Of a DNA stretch of 64,000 bases, positions 1-8,153 are shown in pieces (within the stretch, counting starts at the first letter, position 1; each line of letters opens with the position of its first letter). The position numbers and the translations under genes are program-made. The notes beneath the pieces were generated by a model. It searched no databases. It worked only from the letters and a program-made list of their open reading frames with translations, and was not told the DNA's origin. The stretch is from assembly GCA_942490995.1 (NCBI GenBank), contig CALOBG010000055.1, forward strand, positions 1 through 64,000. The letters run 5' to 3'. This DNA comes from UBA981 sp942490995. Lineage in GTDB: Bacteria > Pseudomonadota > Gammaproteobacteria > Ga0077536.

Positions 1-180
1 GTCGCCGAGTTCGGGGGCGATGTCGGTCAGCTTCGCGATGCGCGCTTCGGGGTCGGTGCGGGTGATGACACCGAGGGTTGCCAGGCCGCGTGCCCGGCGC
101 TCATCGTCCGCGGTATCTGCCTGCAGTGGGGACACCGAGCAGACCAGCGCGGCCAGCGCAACACTAAGCGTTTTCAACAT
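1..180 (-). CDS. Carboxymuconolactone decarboxylase-family protein, secreted (5' part only)
   Basis: Reverse-strand reading from 180 to the window edge gives 60 residues and no stop, so the gene runs off the left end. It begins with a clear signal peptide (MLKTLSVALAALVCSVSPLQA, roughly residues 1-21), followed by a charged stretch with RRARGLATLGVI and LTDIAPELGD. That spacing resembles the start of exported carboxymuconolactone decarboxylase (AhpD-like) proteins, in which a 'RGL..L' segment precedes 'DIAPDL'. The enzymatic core is outside the window, so the family call rests on this short N-terminal match. The start is supported by the signal peptide itself. It is divergent from the PEP-CTERM gene at 565. 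Confidence 0.5.
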   Translation of the reverse strand, partial: MLKTLSVALAALVCSVSPLQADTADDERRARGLATLGVITRTDPEARIAKLTDIAPELGD

Positions 181-564
181 GAAGGTTTTCCTTGTCAGCG
201 GGGGATTGAACGAGCAGCGAGCAATACCGTGATCGAGGGTTGGATGTAAACCGTCCACTGCGATCGGAAATTTCGTGTGTCAACGAATTTTACACCGTCT
301 TCGAACACGTCGATTCCATCTAACCCATTGATTATTTGGTCTATTTTTTCGTCTTCTTCGCCACAGCCCGTGACACTGACCAGATCGCGGCGGCAGATCT
401 GTCAGGCATTTTTACAAGCGCGCCACGCCGCGGTCGATAAGCATTACTCTTTCTGTATTGAAATCAATCTATTAAGGTTTCTGGCGCGAAATTTGCATCG
501 CAACTGAGCAGATATATACAGAAACCACCCACGGGCGTCAGCAACGGCGTCGAGGAGCACTTGA
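181..564. promoter_or_regulatory. Divergent intergenic region
   Basis: A 384-bp gap between two divergent genes whose products carry export signals. It is clearly more AT-rich than the surrounding coding DNA between about 280 and 520, as expected for back-to-back promoters. An imperfect inverted repeat (CTGACCAGATC at about 376-386 against GATCTGTCAG at about 395-405) is followed by ATTTTT; I cannot say whether it is an operator or a weak terminator. I see no convincing coding potential. Confidence 0.4.
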
Positions 565-1287
565 ATGAAGCTTAATCAATGGATCTTAGGCGCCGCACTT
601 TCTGTCACCACCTCGATGTCAGTGCACGCCATGCCCATCGAACTGATCACGAACGGCGATTTTTCCGGCGGCCTGGCAGGCTGGACGGTCACCGATCTGG
701 CGGGCGGCAGCGGTAGCTGGTTTTCGGATACGGTCGGTACGACCTCGCCATCGAGCGGTTTCGCGACCTCGGCCGCGGGTGGCGGCGTGGGCTTGTACGC
801 CGTTACCGATCAGTCCGGCCCGGGCACCCACGCCCTGGCCCAGTCCATCTCAGTTGCGGCCGGCGCACTGTCGGTGATCGTGTCGTTTGACATGTTTGCG
901 AACGATCAGTCTGGCGCAGGGCCCCTGGGTGGCCCACTCGGTCTCGACCACACCGCCGGTCCGAACCAGCATGCGCGGGTCGATCTGATGACCGGCGCGG
1001 CGGGTCCTTTCAGCACTGCGGCCGTTGATATCGTCAGCACTTTGATTGCACCGATGGTCGATGCCGGCGCTAACCCGAACCCGTTTACGTCTTACGTGTT
1101 CGACATCACCGCCGCGGTGGTGGCTGGCGGCACCTTCGTCCTGCGCTTTGGCCAAGTCGACAACCAAGGTAACTTCCAAATGGGCGTCGACAATGTCAGC
1201 GTGCTGCAGACCGTACCCGAGCCGGCCACGCTGGCCCTGCTCGGCCTCGCCCTGTGCGCCGCGAGGGTACGCGCGCGCCGTGCCTGA
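565..1287 (+). CDS. PEP-CTERM sorting domain protein
   Basis: A 240-residue secreted protein. An N-terminal signal peptide ends near residue 23 (..SVHA) and is followed by a Gly/Ala/Thr-rich beta-type domain starting ELITNGDFSGGLAGW, typical of 'choice-of-anchor' exported proteins. The C-terminus is a textbook PEP-CTERM tail: VPEPATLALLGLALCAARVR, meaning the PEP motif, one short hydrophobic helix, then Arg residues. Such proteins are thought to be recognised by exosortase (EpsH family) and linked to exopolysaccharide or envelope display; no exosortase gene lies in the window. A GAGGAG ribosome site at 553-557 fixes the ATG. A strong terminator follows at 1314, so the gene is monocistronic. 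The ligand or role of the mature domain is unknown. Confidence 0.9.
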   Translation: MKLNQWILGAALSVTTSMSVHAMPIELITNGDFSGGLAGWTVTDLAGGSGSWFSDTVGTTSPSSGFATSAAGGGVGLYAVTDQSGPGTHALAQSISVAAGALSVIVSFDMFANDQSGAGPLGGPLGLDHTAGPNQHARVDLMTGAAGPFSTAAVDIVSTLIAPMVDAGANPNPFTSYVFDITAAVVAGGTFVLRFGQVDNQGNFQMGVDNVSVLQTVPEPATLALLGLALCAARVRARRA

Positions 1288-1313
1288 ACGTTCTCGAAGC
1301 CGCTAACCCAAGA

Positions 1314-1339
1314 GCCCCGCCACGTGCGGGGCTTTTTTT
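1314..1339 (+). terminator. Rho-independent terminator of the PEP-CTERM gene
   Basis: Perfect 7-bp stem GCCCCGC (1314-1320) / GCGGGGC (1326-1332), loop CACGT, followed by seven T residues (1333-1339), 26 bp after the stop codon. Confidence 0.93.
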
Positions 1340-1456
1340 GTCCGCCAGGCGCCTGGCTCGCTGGCGAGTGAAGCGGACCTGGATCTGAGTAATATCCTGC
1401 CTATACTCAGGTTATGAATGAGTAGCATCAGGGATCTTCGAGTAGCGGGGTGAGCA

Positions 1457-2257
1457 ATGCCCGAACCAAGCGCGAACGCCGTCAAGTCAGCCCTTGAGGC
1501 CTACCTCGCCGTGCCCAGCACCGACCACTACCGGCGCCTGGTCGAGCACGCGGAGAGTTACCGCGATGACTGGATCGAATCCCACGCCGGCCCACCATCG
1601 AAGCGCGCCGCCCCGCGCGACGGCGCGACCAGCTATGTGCGCAAACACGAGGTCACCCAGCTCGTTTACGGCGTGCCGGTCACGCTGGCCCTGCAGCGGC
1701 GCACCGGACCGGGCGAGCCGCAACCGTGGTGGGTGCTGAGCTGGCGCACCAAATATTCCGAGCGCGGTTCCAACCGGCGCTTTTATCTCACCCGCGAAGG
1801 CTGCTGGACGATCCCGGCCCAGGTCGCGCTCGGCATGATCCAGATGATGGACAGCGAAGGCGGCCTCGCCGAGCAGTACCACGATCATCGCTACATCGGC
1901 GCCTATGCACAGCGGCTGTCGACCGATATGACCAGCGCCGAGCGCGACGCGGCCCTGGCCGGGTGCACCGCGGCTGACGAATACTGGGGTAGACAACCGT
2001 TCCTGGCCGTGACCGCCCACCCCGACAGCCAGTGGCAGAAGGTGCTGCTGATCAACAGCGACGACAACCTCGCCACCTTCCGTTCGATCACGCGCGATCC
2101 GCACTACATGCCGAAAAAAACCCTGCGCGAAGACGCCGACTGGTGGCTGGATAATTCCATGATGGACGTCAGCGTGCAGGAAATGCGCATGCTCTACGCG
2201 GCGCTCGCCAGCTACTGCGAGACCCTCGACGACGGCGGCAGCTTCGCGCCGGAGTAA
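1457..2257 (+). CDS. Conserved hypothetical protein, 266 aa
   Basis: I do not recognise the family. The product is a soluble, acidic-to-neutral protein without signal peptide or membrane segment. It is rich in Trp and Tyr, with notable blocks PWWVLSWRTKYSERGSNRRF (around residue 93), a Met-rich helix (ALGMIQMMD) and a C-terminal helical stretch MMDVSVQEMRMLYAALASY. Codon usage matches the neighbours and a GGGGTGAGC ribosome site precedes the ATG, so it is very probably a real gene. It sits alone between the terminator at 1314 and the FAD oxidoreductase gene, 94 bp upstream of the latter. No function is proposed. Confidence 0.7.
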   Translation: MPEPSANAVKSALEAYLAVPSTDHYRRLVEHAESYRDDWIESHAGPPSKRAAPRDGATSYVRKHEVTQLVYGVPVTLALQRRTGPGEPQPWWVLSWRTKYSERGSNRRFYLTREGCWTIPAQVALGMIQMMDSEGGLAEQYHDHRYIGAYAQRLSTDMTSAERDAALAGCTAADEYWGRQPFLAVTAHPDSQWQKVLLINSDDNLATFRSITRDPHYMPKKTLREDADWWLDNSMMDVSVQEMRMLYAALASYCETLDDGGSFAPE

Positions 2258-2351
2258 TTGCCGACGCCCGCTACTGCAAGCTCCCGCTCGTGTCGCCGCC
2301 GGCAGCGAGGCGGCTATACTGGACCTTCGCAGTACTGCCGGGCAAACCGAC

Positions 2352-3614
2352 ATGGACACCCAACAATTCGACGTCGCCGTGATCGGCGGCGGTATCGCCG
2401 GCTGCACGGCCGCTGTGCTGTTTGCGCGCGCCGGGCTCAGCGTGGCGCTGGTCGAGCGCCATGCGCTGGAGGCCGGTTACAAACAGTTGTGCACCCATTA
2501 CATCCAGCCCTCGGCCACCGCCACCATCCGCCGCCTCGGTCTCGAAACGCGGCTGACGGCGGCCGGCGCGATCCCCAACGCCATCGATATGTGGACACCG
2601 TGGGGCTGGATCGATGAACCACAACTGCTGGACGACCACGGCGAGCCGGTGTTCGGCTACAACGTACGACGCCAGACGCTCGATCCGATGTTGCGCGCGC
2701 TGGCGCAGGACACACCCGGGCTCAGCACTTTTTTTGGTTGCTCCCTGGTCGATGTCACGCTCGCTGGCAAGCGCGTCGATTCGCTGCGCATCGACGGTGC
2801 CGAACCGCGCACCCTGAGTGCGCGCCTGTACGTGGCCGCCGACGGGCGCAATTCGCGACTTGCCAAGGCGGTCGGACTGGCGCCACGGCACACCCCCAAC
2901 CTGCGCGCCGGCATTTTTGCTCAGTACCGCAACCTCGGCCTCCAGCGCGGCAAACGTTCGCAGGCCTGGTTCAGCGGGCCGGACGTGGCGTATATATTTC
3001 CCAACGAAGACGACGTGACGGTAGTCGCCTGCATGCCGAACAAGGCACGCCTGGCGCAGTTTCGAGACGACCCCGCCGCCGCTCTCGAGGCCTACATCGA
3101 AACGCTCGACGCCCACCCCGATTTCGTCGGCGCCGAGCGTATCAGCGAAGCCTACGTGGTCAAGGATTATCCCAACCAGACCCGCCAGCCGACGCACGGC
3201 AACGTCGCGCTGATCGGCGACTGTGCATTGTCGATGGATCCGCTGTTCGGGGTCGGCTGCGGCTGGGCATTCCAGAGCGCTGCGTGGCTGGTCGACGCCT
3301 GCGGCGACGCACTCAAAGACGATAAAAAAACCCTGGCCGCCGGCCTGCGCCGCTACGCGGCACGGCGTAAGCGTGAACTCGGCGGCCACGTGTTCGTGAT
3401 CAGCGACTTCTCACGCCGCGCGAACTTCAATCTGATCGAGCGGCTGATGTTTTCCGCCGCCACCCGCGATGCCCGCCTCGCCCGCCATGTGAACCTGTTC
3501 GCAAGCCGGGTCACCGGGCTGACAAAATTTCTCGACCCGCGCGCCATCGCCAGGGCGTTGTGGATTAATCTGCGCCACGCTGTCGCGCCGCTCACCAGAC
3601 CGCGCACCGCCTGA
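2352..3614 (+). CDS. FAD-dependent oxidoreductase (PHBH/geranylgeranyl-reductase fold)
   Basis: A 420-residue group A flavoprotein. Three FAD-binding signatures of the p-hydroxybenzoate hydroxylase/geranylgeranyl reductase superfamily are visible: the dinucleotide-binding GGGIAG at residues 12-17 after a beta strand, the central DG motif in VAADGRNSRL (161-170), and the GD motif in VALIGDCALSMDP (285-297). The family includes aromatic hydroxylases, halogenases and prenyl reductases; nothing here fixes the substrate, and no separate reductase is adjacent. A likely -10 box TATACT lies at 2315-2320. The SIMPL-domain gene starts only 20 bp downstream, so the two are probably cotranscribed. Confidence 0.87.
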   Translation: MDTQQFDVAVIGGGIAGCTAAVLFARAGLSVALVERHALEAGYKQLCTHYIQPSATATIRRLGLETRLTAAGAIPNAIDMWTPWGWIDEPQLLDDHGEPVFGYNVRRQTLDPMLRALAQDTPGLSTFFGCSLVDVTLAGKRVDSLRIDGAEPRTLSARLYVAADGRNSRLAKAVGLAPRHTPNLRAGIFAQYRNLGLQRGKRSQAWFSGPDVAYIFPNEDDVTVVACMPNKARLAQFRDDPAAALEAYIETLDAHPDFVGAERISEAYVVKDYPNQTRQPTHGNVALIGDCALSMDPLFGVGCGWAFQSAAWLVDACGDALKDDKKTLAAGLRRYAARRKRELGGHVFVISDFSRRANFNLIERLMFSAATRDARLARHVNLFASRVTGLTKFLDPRAIARALWINLRHAVAPLTRPRTA

Positions 3615-3634
3615 ACAGGAATCGGAGCACGACC

Positions 3635-4345
3635 ATGAACACCCGCGCCGCCATCGCCCTGGGCGCCCTGCTCGCCGCCGGACTGATCGGACTCGGCTAC
3701 CTGCTCGGCGGCAGCGCAATCAAGTACCGCGAATTCGAACGCACCGTCACGGTCAAGGGCTTATCGGAGCAGGAACATCCCGCCGACATCATCATCTGGC
3801 CGATTCGTTTCACGGTGGCCGACAACGACCTCGGTGCGCTGTACGAACGTCTGGAGAGCCAGACCGACCAGATCCGCGCCTATCTGACCGCAGCCGGGAT
3901 CGTGGCCGACGGGGTGACCGTCTCGACCCCGGCCATCGTCGACAAAAGCGCCCAGCAGTATGGCAGCGGCGATCGCAGTGAATTCCGTTACACCGGCACG
4001 CGCAGCGTCACCGTGTATTCGGACGCGGTGACCAGCGTGCGCCAGGCCATGCCCGGTCTCGCCGCGCTCGGCAAACAGGGCATCGCGCTGAGCGGCGAAG
4101 ACTACGAAAACAAGCCGGAATACCTGTTCATGCGCCTTAATGAAATCAAGCCGGAAATGATCGAACAGGCGACCACCAAGGCGCGCGAGGTGGCGCAGAA
4201 ATTTGCCACGGATTCGAATTCACGGCTGGGCAAAATCAAGCGCGCCAGCCAAGGTCAGTTTTCTATTTCCGAGCGCGATAAAAACAATCCGCACATCAAG
4301 AACGTGCGGGTGGTGTCGACAGTCGAGTACTACCTCGTCGACTAA
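3635..4345 (+). CDS. SIMPL (DUF541) domain protein, membrane-anchored
   Basis: A 236-residue protein with one N-terminal hydrophobic segment (about residues 5-27, ALGALLAAGLIGLGYLLGG) that acts as signal or anchor, followed by a periplasmic SIMPL domain: FERTVTVKGLSEQE, the 'ISVSTPAIVD'-type block, and a C-terminal YYLVD typical of YggE-like proteins. Bacterial SIMPL proteins (YggE, BP26) form ring-like oligomers and have been linked to oxidative-stress tolerance, but their biochemical role is unsettled. It follows the FAD oxidoreductase by 20 bp with a GGAG-type ribosome site. The stop codon is immediately followed by the palindromic repeat at 4354. Confidence 0.88.
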   Translation: MNTRAAIALGALLAAGLIGLGYLLGGSAIKYREFERTVTVKGLSEQEHPADIIIWPIRFTVADNDLGALYERLESQTDQIRAYLTAAGIVADGVTVSTPAIVDKSAQQYGSGDRSEFRYTGTRSVTVYSDAVTSVRQAMPGLAALGKQGIALSGEDYENKPEYLFMRLNEIKPEMIEQATTKAREVAQKFATDSNSRLGKIKRASQGQFSISERDKNNPHIKNVRVVSTVEYYLVD

Positions 4346-4353
4346 CCAGGAGC

Positions 4354-4425
4354 GCGAAACAATGGGACACGCAGACGCTTGTGGCGTGCGGGTCGCACGC
4401 CACGAATAGTGCACGAAGCTTTCGC
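4354..4425. repeat. Dispersed palindromic repeat, short copy (repeat family 1)
   Basis: Contains a perfect 10-bp inverted repeat GTGGCGTGCG (4381-4390) / CGCACGCCAC (4394-4403) with a GGT loop. It shares its left flank (GCGAAACAATG, 4354-4364) and right flank (CACGAATAGTGCACGAAG, 4401-4418) with the longer copy at 15747-15925, where the corresponding strings are GCGAAACAATG and CACGGATCGTGCGCGAAG. It looks like a version lacking the interior of that element. It lies between convergent genes, where it could also act as a bidirectional transcription stop, although there is no T tract. Confidence 0.75.
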
Positions 4426-4433
4426 GCCCTCGA

Positions 4434-6590
4434 TTAATCGTCTGCAGTCGAGGCCGGATAACGGAACGGCTCGGCAGCGGCGAAGCGGCGCACGACGTTG
4501 GCGGTGATACGCGCCACGTCGTTGTCGTAGCCATTGCGCGCGAGCGCGCCGAACCAGGAAATGGAACCGACCGAAAACACCGCACCGCCGGCCGGGGTTT
4601 CGTAGAACACGACGTCGGCGCGCACCATGGGGTCGTCGATACTCGGCACCATGGCCGCTTCGAACTCCTCTTTGGTGCGTAACATGTCGGCGCCGAAGGC
4701 CGTCGCCGAGGCGAGCACCAGCGCGTGGCGCGGTGAGCCCAGGCTCGGGTCATAACGATCGATCTCCTGACCGGCAGCACCGCCGCCGAGGCCGCTGGTG
4801 CCGATGTCCTGTTGCGGGACGCCGTCGAAGATCCACGCCGCGCGCGGATCGTCACTACCGGGCTGGCGCTGATAGCCAACAGCGCGTTCGAAACCCTGGG
4901 CGGCGAAGCCGATGCCGACAAGCTGATTCGGCGCGCGGGCGAGACGTCGCCACAGGCCGCCGTACTCGCCGCCAAAAGCGTGGTAGGACTCGCCTGGTTC
5001 ACACTGCCAGTTGCGCACGCCGTCCTCGGCGCGGCGCAACTCGATTGCCCCCGGCCAGTCACTGGAAAAAGCCACGCGCCAGTAAAAGCCGTTGCCGCCC
5101 AGGTACATCAGCCGGCCGCCGGCGCGTTGCCATTGTTCCAGCGCGTCGAGCATGGCGGTCGACCAGTATTCCGGATGGGTACCGGTGACGATGACGCGGT
5201 AGGGCGACAGTGCGTCAAGCCCGTCGGCGTGCAGGTCTTCGTCGGTGACGATGTCGTGGCCAACGCCAAGGTGTTCGAGAAACGCGTTGAGGCAGGTATC
5301 GGGCGTGAAATTCCAGCGGTCGGCGCCGGGGCGCAGATTCAGCACCGGTCGCCTGCGCGAGGAAAACATCACGCCGCTGCCGTCGGCATGTTTTTCATAA
5401 CACGACAGGCCGAGTTCACGGTGCGTACGTACATAGTCGTGCTCAGCACTGAGTGAATTGCGCGCGGCAACGAAATCCGCGCCTTCGAACAGCATGCGGT
5501 GATTGGCGTAGGCCATGTAGGTACAGGTCGGCATCAGCAGGGCGACATCGGCATGCTCGGCGCCTGCCGCGGGGCGCACGAAGAATGGCACGCGATCGCT
5601 TTCGCCATCGATCTGCAGGCGAAACGCGTAGATCCCGCTCGGCAGGTCGGCCGGCAGCGCAAGCTCGGCGCTGACCGGCCACTGCGCGTCATACAAATCG
5701 TCGCTATGAAAATGGATCGCGTCGTAGTGCGACGGACGCTCGCGCCAGGATTGTGCGCTGCCATCCCAGTCCGGACCGGTAACGCCGCGCGCGGGTAACT
5801 GATGCAGCACCCCGTGGCGGCCGTGGCCGCTGGTCTCGACGATACGCCGGCTGGCCATGTCGGCGGCCAGGTCCCAGGCCAGGCCGAGGTTGTCGATGAT
5901 CAGGCGCGGCCGCGCAATACGGCCGTCGAAATGGCCGCCGTCGGCAGCACGCGCCAGCCACAGCCGCGCCAGAGGACCGGGGGCCGAGGCGGCAATTTCG
6001 AATTCGCGCTGCGTCGGCGCCGCGCTTTCAAGCATATCGTCGCCCGGCGAGCGCGTGGTGCGGGCCGAGATACGCGTACGCAGGATAGTGCCGCCGCTGC
6101 CGGCCAGTTCGAGATCGATTTCGATGTCGTACCAGCGCCGCGACAGCACACGCGCTTCGCGCAGCGCATAGCGCTGCCCGCCCGTTTCGACCGACACTCG
6201 GCCATCAGCGATGACCAGCGCCACAGCGTCACCGCTGGTGGCTTCCAGCGCCCACACGACCTGGGCTTGATCGGGCCGCGTGAATTGCACAGAAAGACCC
6301 ACGCTGATTCGCCGCTTCGCGGCCAGGCCATCCAGCGCGATGTCCCCGTAGGAGCCAGGTGCGAGCGACTGCCGCGCTAGTTCGATCGTCGCCGGCAACG
6401 CGCTTGCGATCGAATGCTCGATGAAGCCCGGGCCCTTGGCGCCAGGATCACCGCACTCCAGGCGCACCAGGTCGAGCTTGACCTGTCCCGGCGCGTGGCT
6501 TGCGGCCATCAAGCGGATGGTTTCGCCGGCCCGCAGCGACCAGGGTTCGCAATAGGCCGTGATGAGCTTGTCGTTGCTGGTGTGCTGCAC
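4434..6590 (-). CDS. N,N-dimethylformamidase large (beta) subunit-like protein
   Basis: A 718-residue protein. The first ~340 residues are beta-rich with a LamG-like segment (about 105-260: WYDIEIDLEL, ARLWLARAADGGHFDG). The C-terminal half matches the N,N-dimethylformamidase beta-subunit C-terminal family, with conserved blocks CTYMAYANHRML (around 356), RWNFTPDTCLNAFLE (around 425), TGTHPEYWS (469-477) and GGRLMYLGGNGFYWR (491-505). In the characterised enzyme this region binds a single iron through two Tyr and a Glu and hydrolyses DMF to dimethylamine and formate. No small alpha subunit is visible next to the gene, so the natural substrate may be another amide. It is transcribed divergently from the RidA fusion. 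Confidence 0.82.
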   Translation of the reverse strand: MQHTSNDKLITAYCEPWSLRAGETIRLMAASHAPGQVKLDLVRLECGDPGAKGPGFIEHSIASALPATIELARQSLAPGSYGDIALDGLAAKRRISVGLSVQFTRPDQAQVVWALEATSGDAVALVIADGRVSVETGGQRYALREARVLSRRWYDIEIDLELAGSGGTILRTRISARTTRSPGDDMLESAAPTQREFEIAASAPGPLARLWLARAADGGHFDGRIARPRLIIDNLGLAWDLAADMASRRIVETSGHGRHGVLHQLPARGVTGPDWDGSAQSWRERPSHYDAIHFHSDDLYDAQWPVSAELALPADLPSGIYAFRLQIDGESDRVPFFVRPAAGAEHADVALLMPTCTYMAYANHRMLFEGADFVAARNSLSAEHDYVRTHRELGLSCYEKHADGSGVMFSSRRRPVLNLRPGADRWNFTPDTCLNAFLEHLGVGHDIVTDEDLHADGLDALSPYRVIVTGTHPEYWSTAMLDALEQWQRAGGRLMYLGGNGFYWRVAFSSDWPGAIELRRAEDGVRNWQCEPGESYHAFGGEYGGLWRRLARAPNQLVGIGFAAQGFERAVGYQRQPGSDDPRAAWIFDGVPQQDIGTSGLGGGAAGQEIDRYDPSLGSPRHALVLASATAFGADMLRTKEEFEAAMVPSIDDPMVRADVVFYETPAGGAVFSVGSISWFGALARNGYDNDVARITANVVRRFAAAEPFRYPASTADD

Positions 6591-6735
6591 TGTGCACCTG
6601 ATCGGTTGCGAGTCGAACGGTCATTATTAGGTTGCAGCGACCGGGATTAAAGTGCGGCGTCGCGGGGCTGGTGCTTGCGTGCATTCTACGAGTGCAGTGT
6701 ACTTGACTACAGTAGACACCAAGCCGGAGCCCGCC

Positions 6736-8040
6736 ATGGACAAGCAAGCGATGTTTCCGCCCGGATTGCCGCTGCCGCGGGTCGCCTACTCGCCACTGGT
6801 CAAAGCCGGACCATTTTTGTTTATTTCCGGCCAACTGGCCTCAGATCTGAATACCGGTACGCCGCCCGAGGCCACCATCAATCACCGTCTGCCGCACCAG
6901 GGTTCCGATATCGAACGCCAGACCCGCTACGTGTGCGAAACGATTCGCAAATGCCTCGAGGTCGGCGGTTCCAGCCCGGAACACGTGCTGTTCTATACCA
7001 ATTATCTCACCGCCGCCGCCGACATGGCCGGCGCCAACCGCGGCCTGGAAACTTTTTTCGGCGCCGGCTCAATGCCACCGGCGGCCACCATCGTGGTCGA
7101 GGAATTGCCCATTCCGGGCTGCCTGACCGAGATCGATCTGGTCGCTTTTGCGCCCCAACCCGGTCAGCGGGTCACGCCACTCAATCCATCTGCGCTGCCG
7201 ACGCCGGTCGCCAGCGGACTCGACCAGGCGCCGCAGTTTCATTATGGCGCGCGGGTCGGACCGTGGCTGTTCACCGCCGCGGTGACCGCCACCGACTTCG
7301 ACAGCAGCGTCGCACCCGGCGCGGCAATCAACCCGCGCTTTCCGTATTACGGCGAAAGTGCGCGGCTGCAGACCGAGTACATCCTCAATAATCTCAAGCT
7401 GATACTGGCTGAAGGCGGCGCCAGCCTCGCCGACGTGGTCAAGGCCGAGGTTTACCTCACCGATCTCAGGGATTTTTTCCGGGTCGACGAAATCTGGCGC
7501 GATTTTTTTCCGACCGACCCACCGGCCAGGACCACCGTACCGGTCAGTGATCTTGGTATCCCCGGGGTGCGGGTCGCGATCAATGTGATCGCGTTTCTGC
7601 CCGAAGGCGGTGCCGTGCGACGCACGATCTCGACCGCCGACGCGCCGCAACCGCTGGCCCACGAACCGCAGGCCGTGCAGGCCGGTCCGCTGTTGTTTTT
7701 TTCCGCGCAAATGGCCACCGATTTCAGCACCGGGGTGCCGGCTGAAGCGCGTATCAACCCGCATTTTCCCTTTTACGGTTCCGAGTCGGCCGCCCAGGTG
7801 AACTACATTGTCGGCAACATCGACGCGATCTGCCGCGCCGCCGGCACGGCGTCGAAAAACCTCGTGCGACGACGCGGTTTCTATACCGATTTCAGTGAGT
7901 TTTTCACCTCGTTTGCGACCTGGGGCAAAGCTTTCCCCAGCGATCCGCCGGCCAGCACGACCGTGCGCGTACCGCAACCGCTGCTGGTACCGGGCTGTAA
8001 AGTGGCGATCGATCTGATCGCGACGATACCAGACGCCTGA
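6736..8040 (+). CDS. Triple RidA (YjgF/YER057c/UK114) domain fusion protein
   Basis: A 434-residue protein made of three successive RidA-like domains, approximately 17-140, 165-290 and 303-434. Each has the family pattern of an F(I/T/S)SGQ-like first block (LFISGQLASD, LFTAAVTATD, LFFSAQMATD), a long helix, a Y(T/L)xx(D/S)F(D/S) block and a C-terminal IPG...(I)DLIA strand. RidA proteins are trimeric enamine/imine deaminases with active sites at domain interfaces, so a tandem triplet could form a pseudo-trimer in one chain. The usual catalytic Arg position is kept only in the middle domain (PPARTTV, R265); the others read PPAATIV and PPASTTV. The ATG at 6736 is chosen because homology begins there; longer upstream reading is unsupported. 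Confidence 0.88.
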   Translation: MDKQAMFPPGLPLPRVAYSPLVKAGPFLFISGQLASDLNTGTPPEATINHRLPHQGSDIERQTRYVCETIRKCLEVGGSSPEHVLFYTNYLTAAADMAGANRGLETFFGAGSMPPAATIVVEELPIPGCLTEIDLVAFAPQPGQRVTPLNPSALPTPVASGLDQAPQFHYGARVGPWLFTAAVTATDFDSSVAPGAAINPRFPYYGESARLQTEYILNNLKLILAEGGASLADVVKAEVYLTDLRDFFRVDEIWRDFFPTDPPARTTVPVSDLGIPGVRVAINVIAFLPEGGAVRRTISTADAPQPLAHEPQAVQAGPLLFFSAQMATDFSTGVPAEARINPHFPFYGSESAAQVNYIVGNIDAICRAAGTASKNLVRRRGFYTDFSEFFTSFATWGKAFPSDPPASTTVRVPQPLLVPGCKVAIDLIATIPDA

Positions 8041-8153
8041 CCACCCCGCGGTCGGTCACCGGCGTCGCCGGTCCGGCCTCAGCGCGCTACTATTCCGCTC
8101 GCGCGGGAGTTACACCCAATCACAATCGAAAACCACAGCCCGGGGAGCAATCT

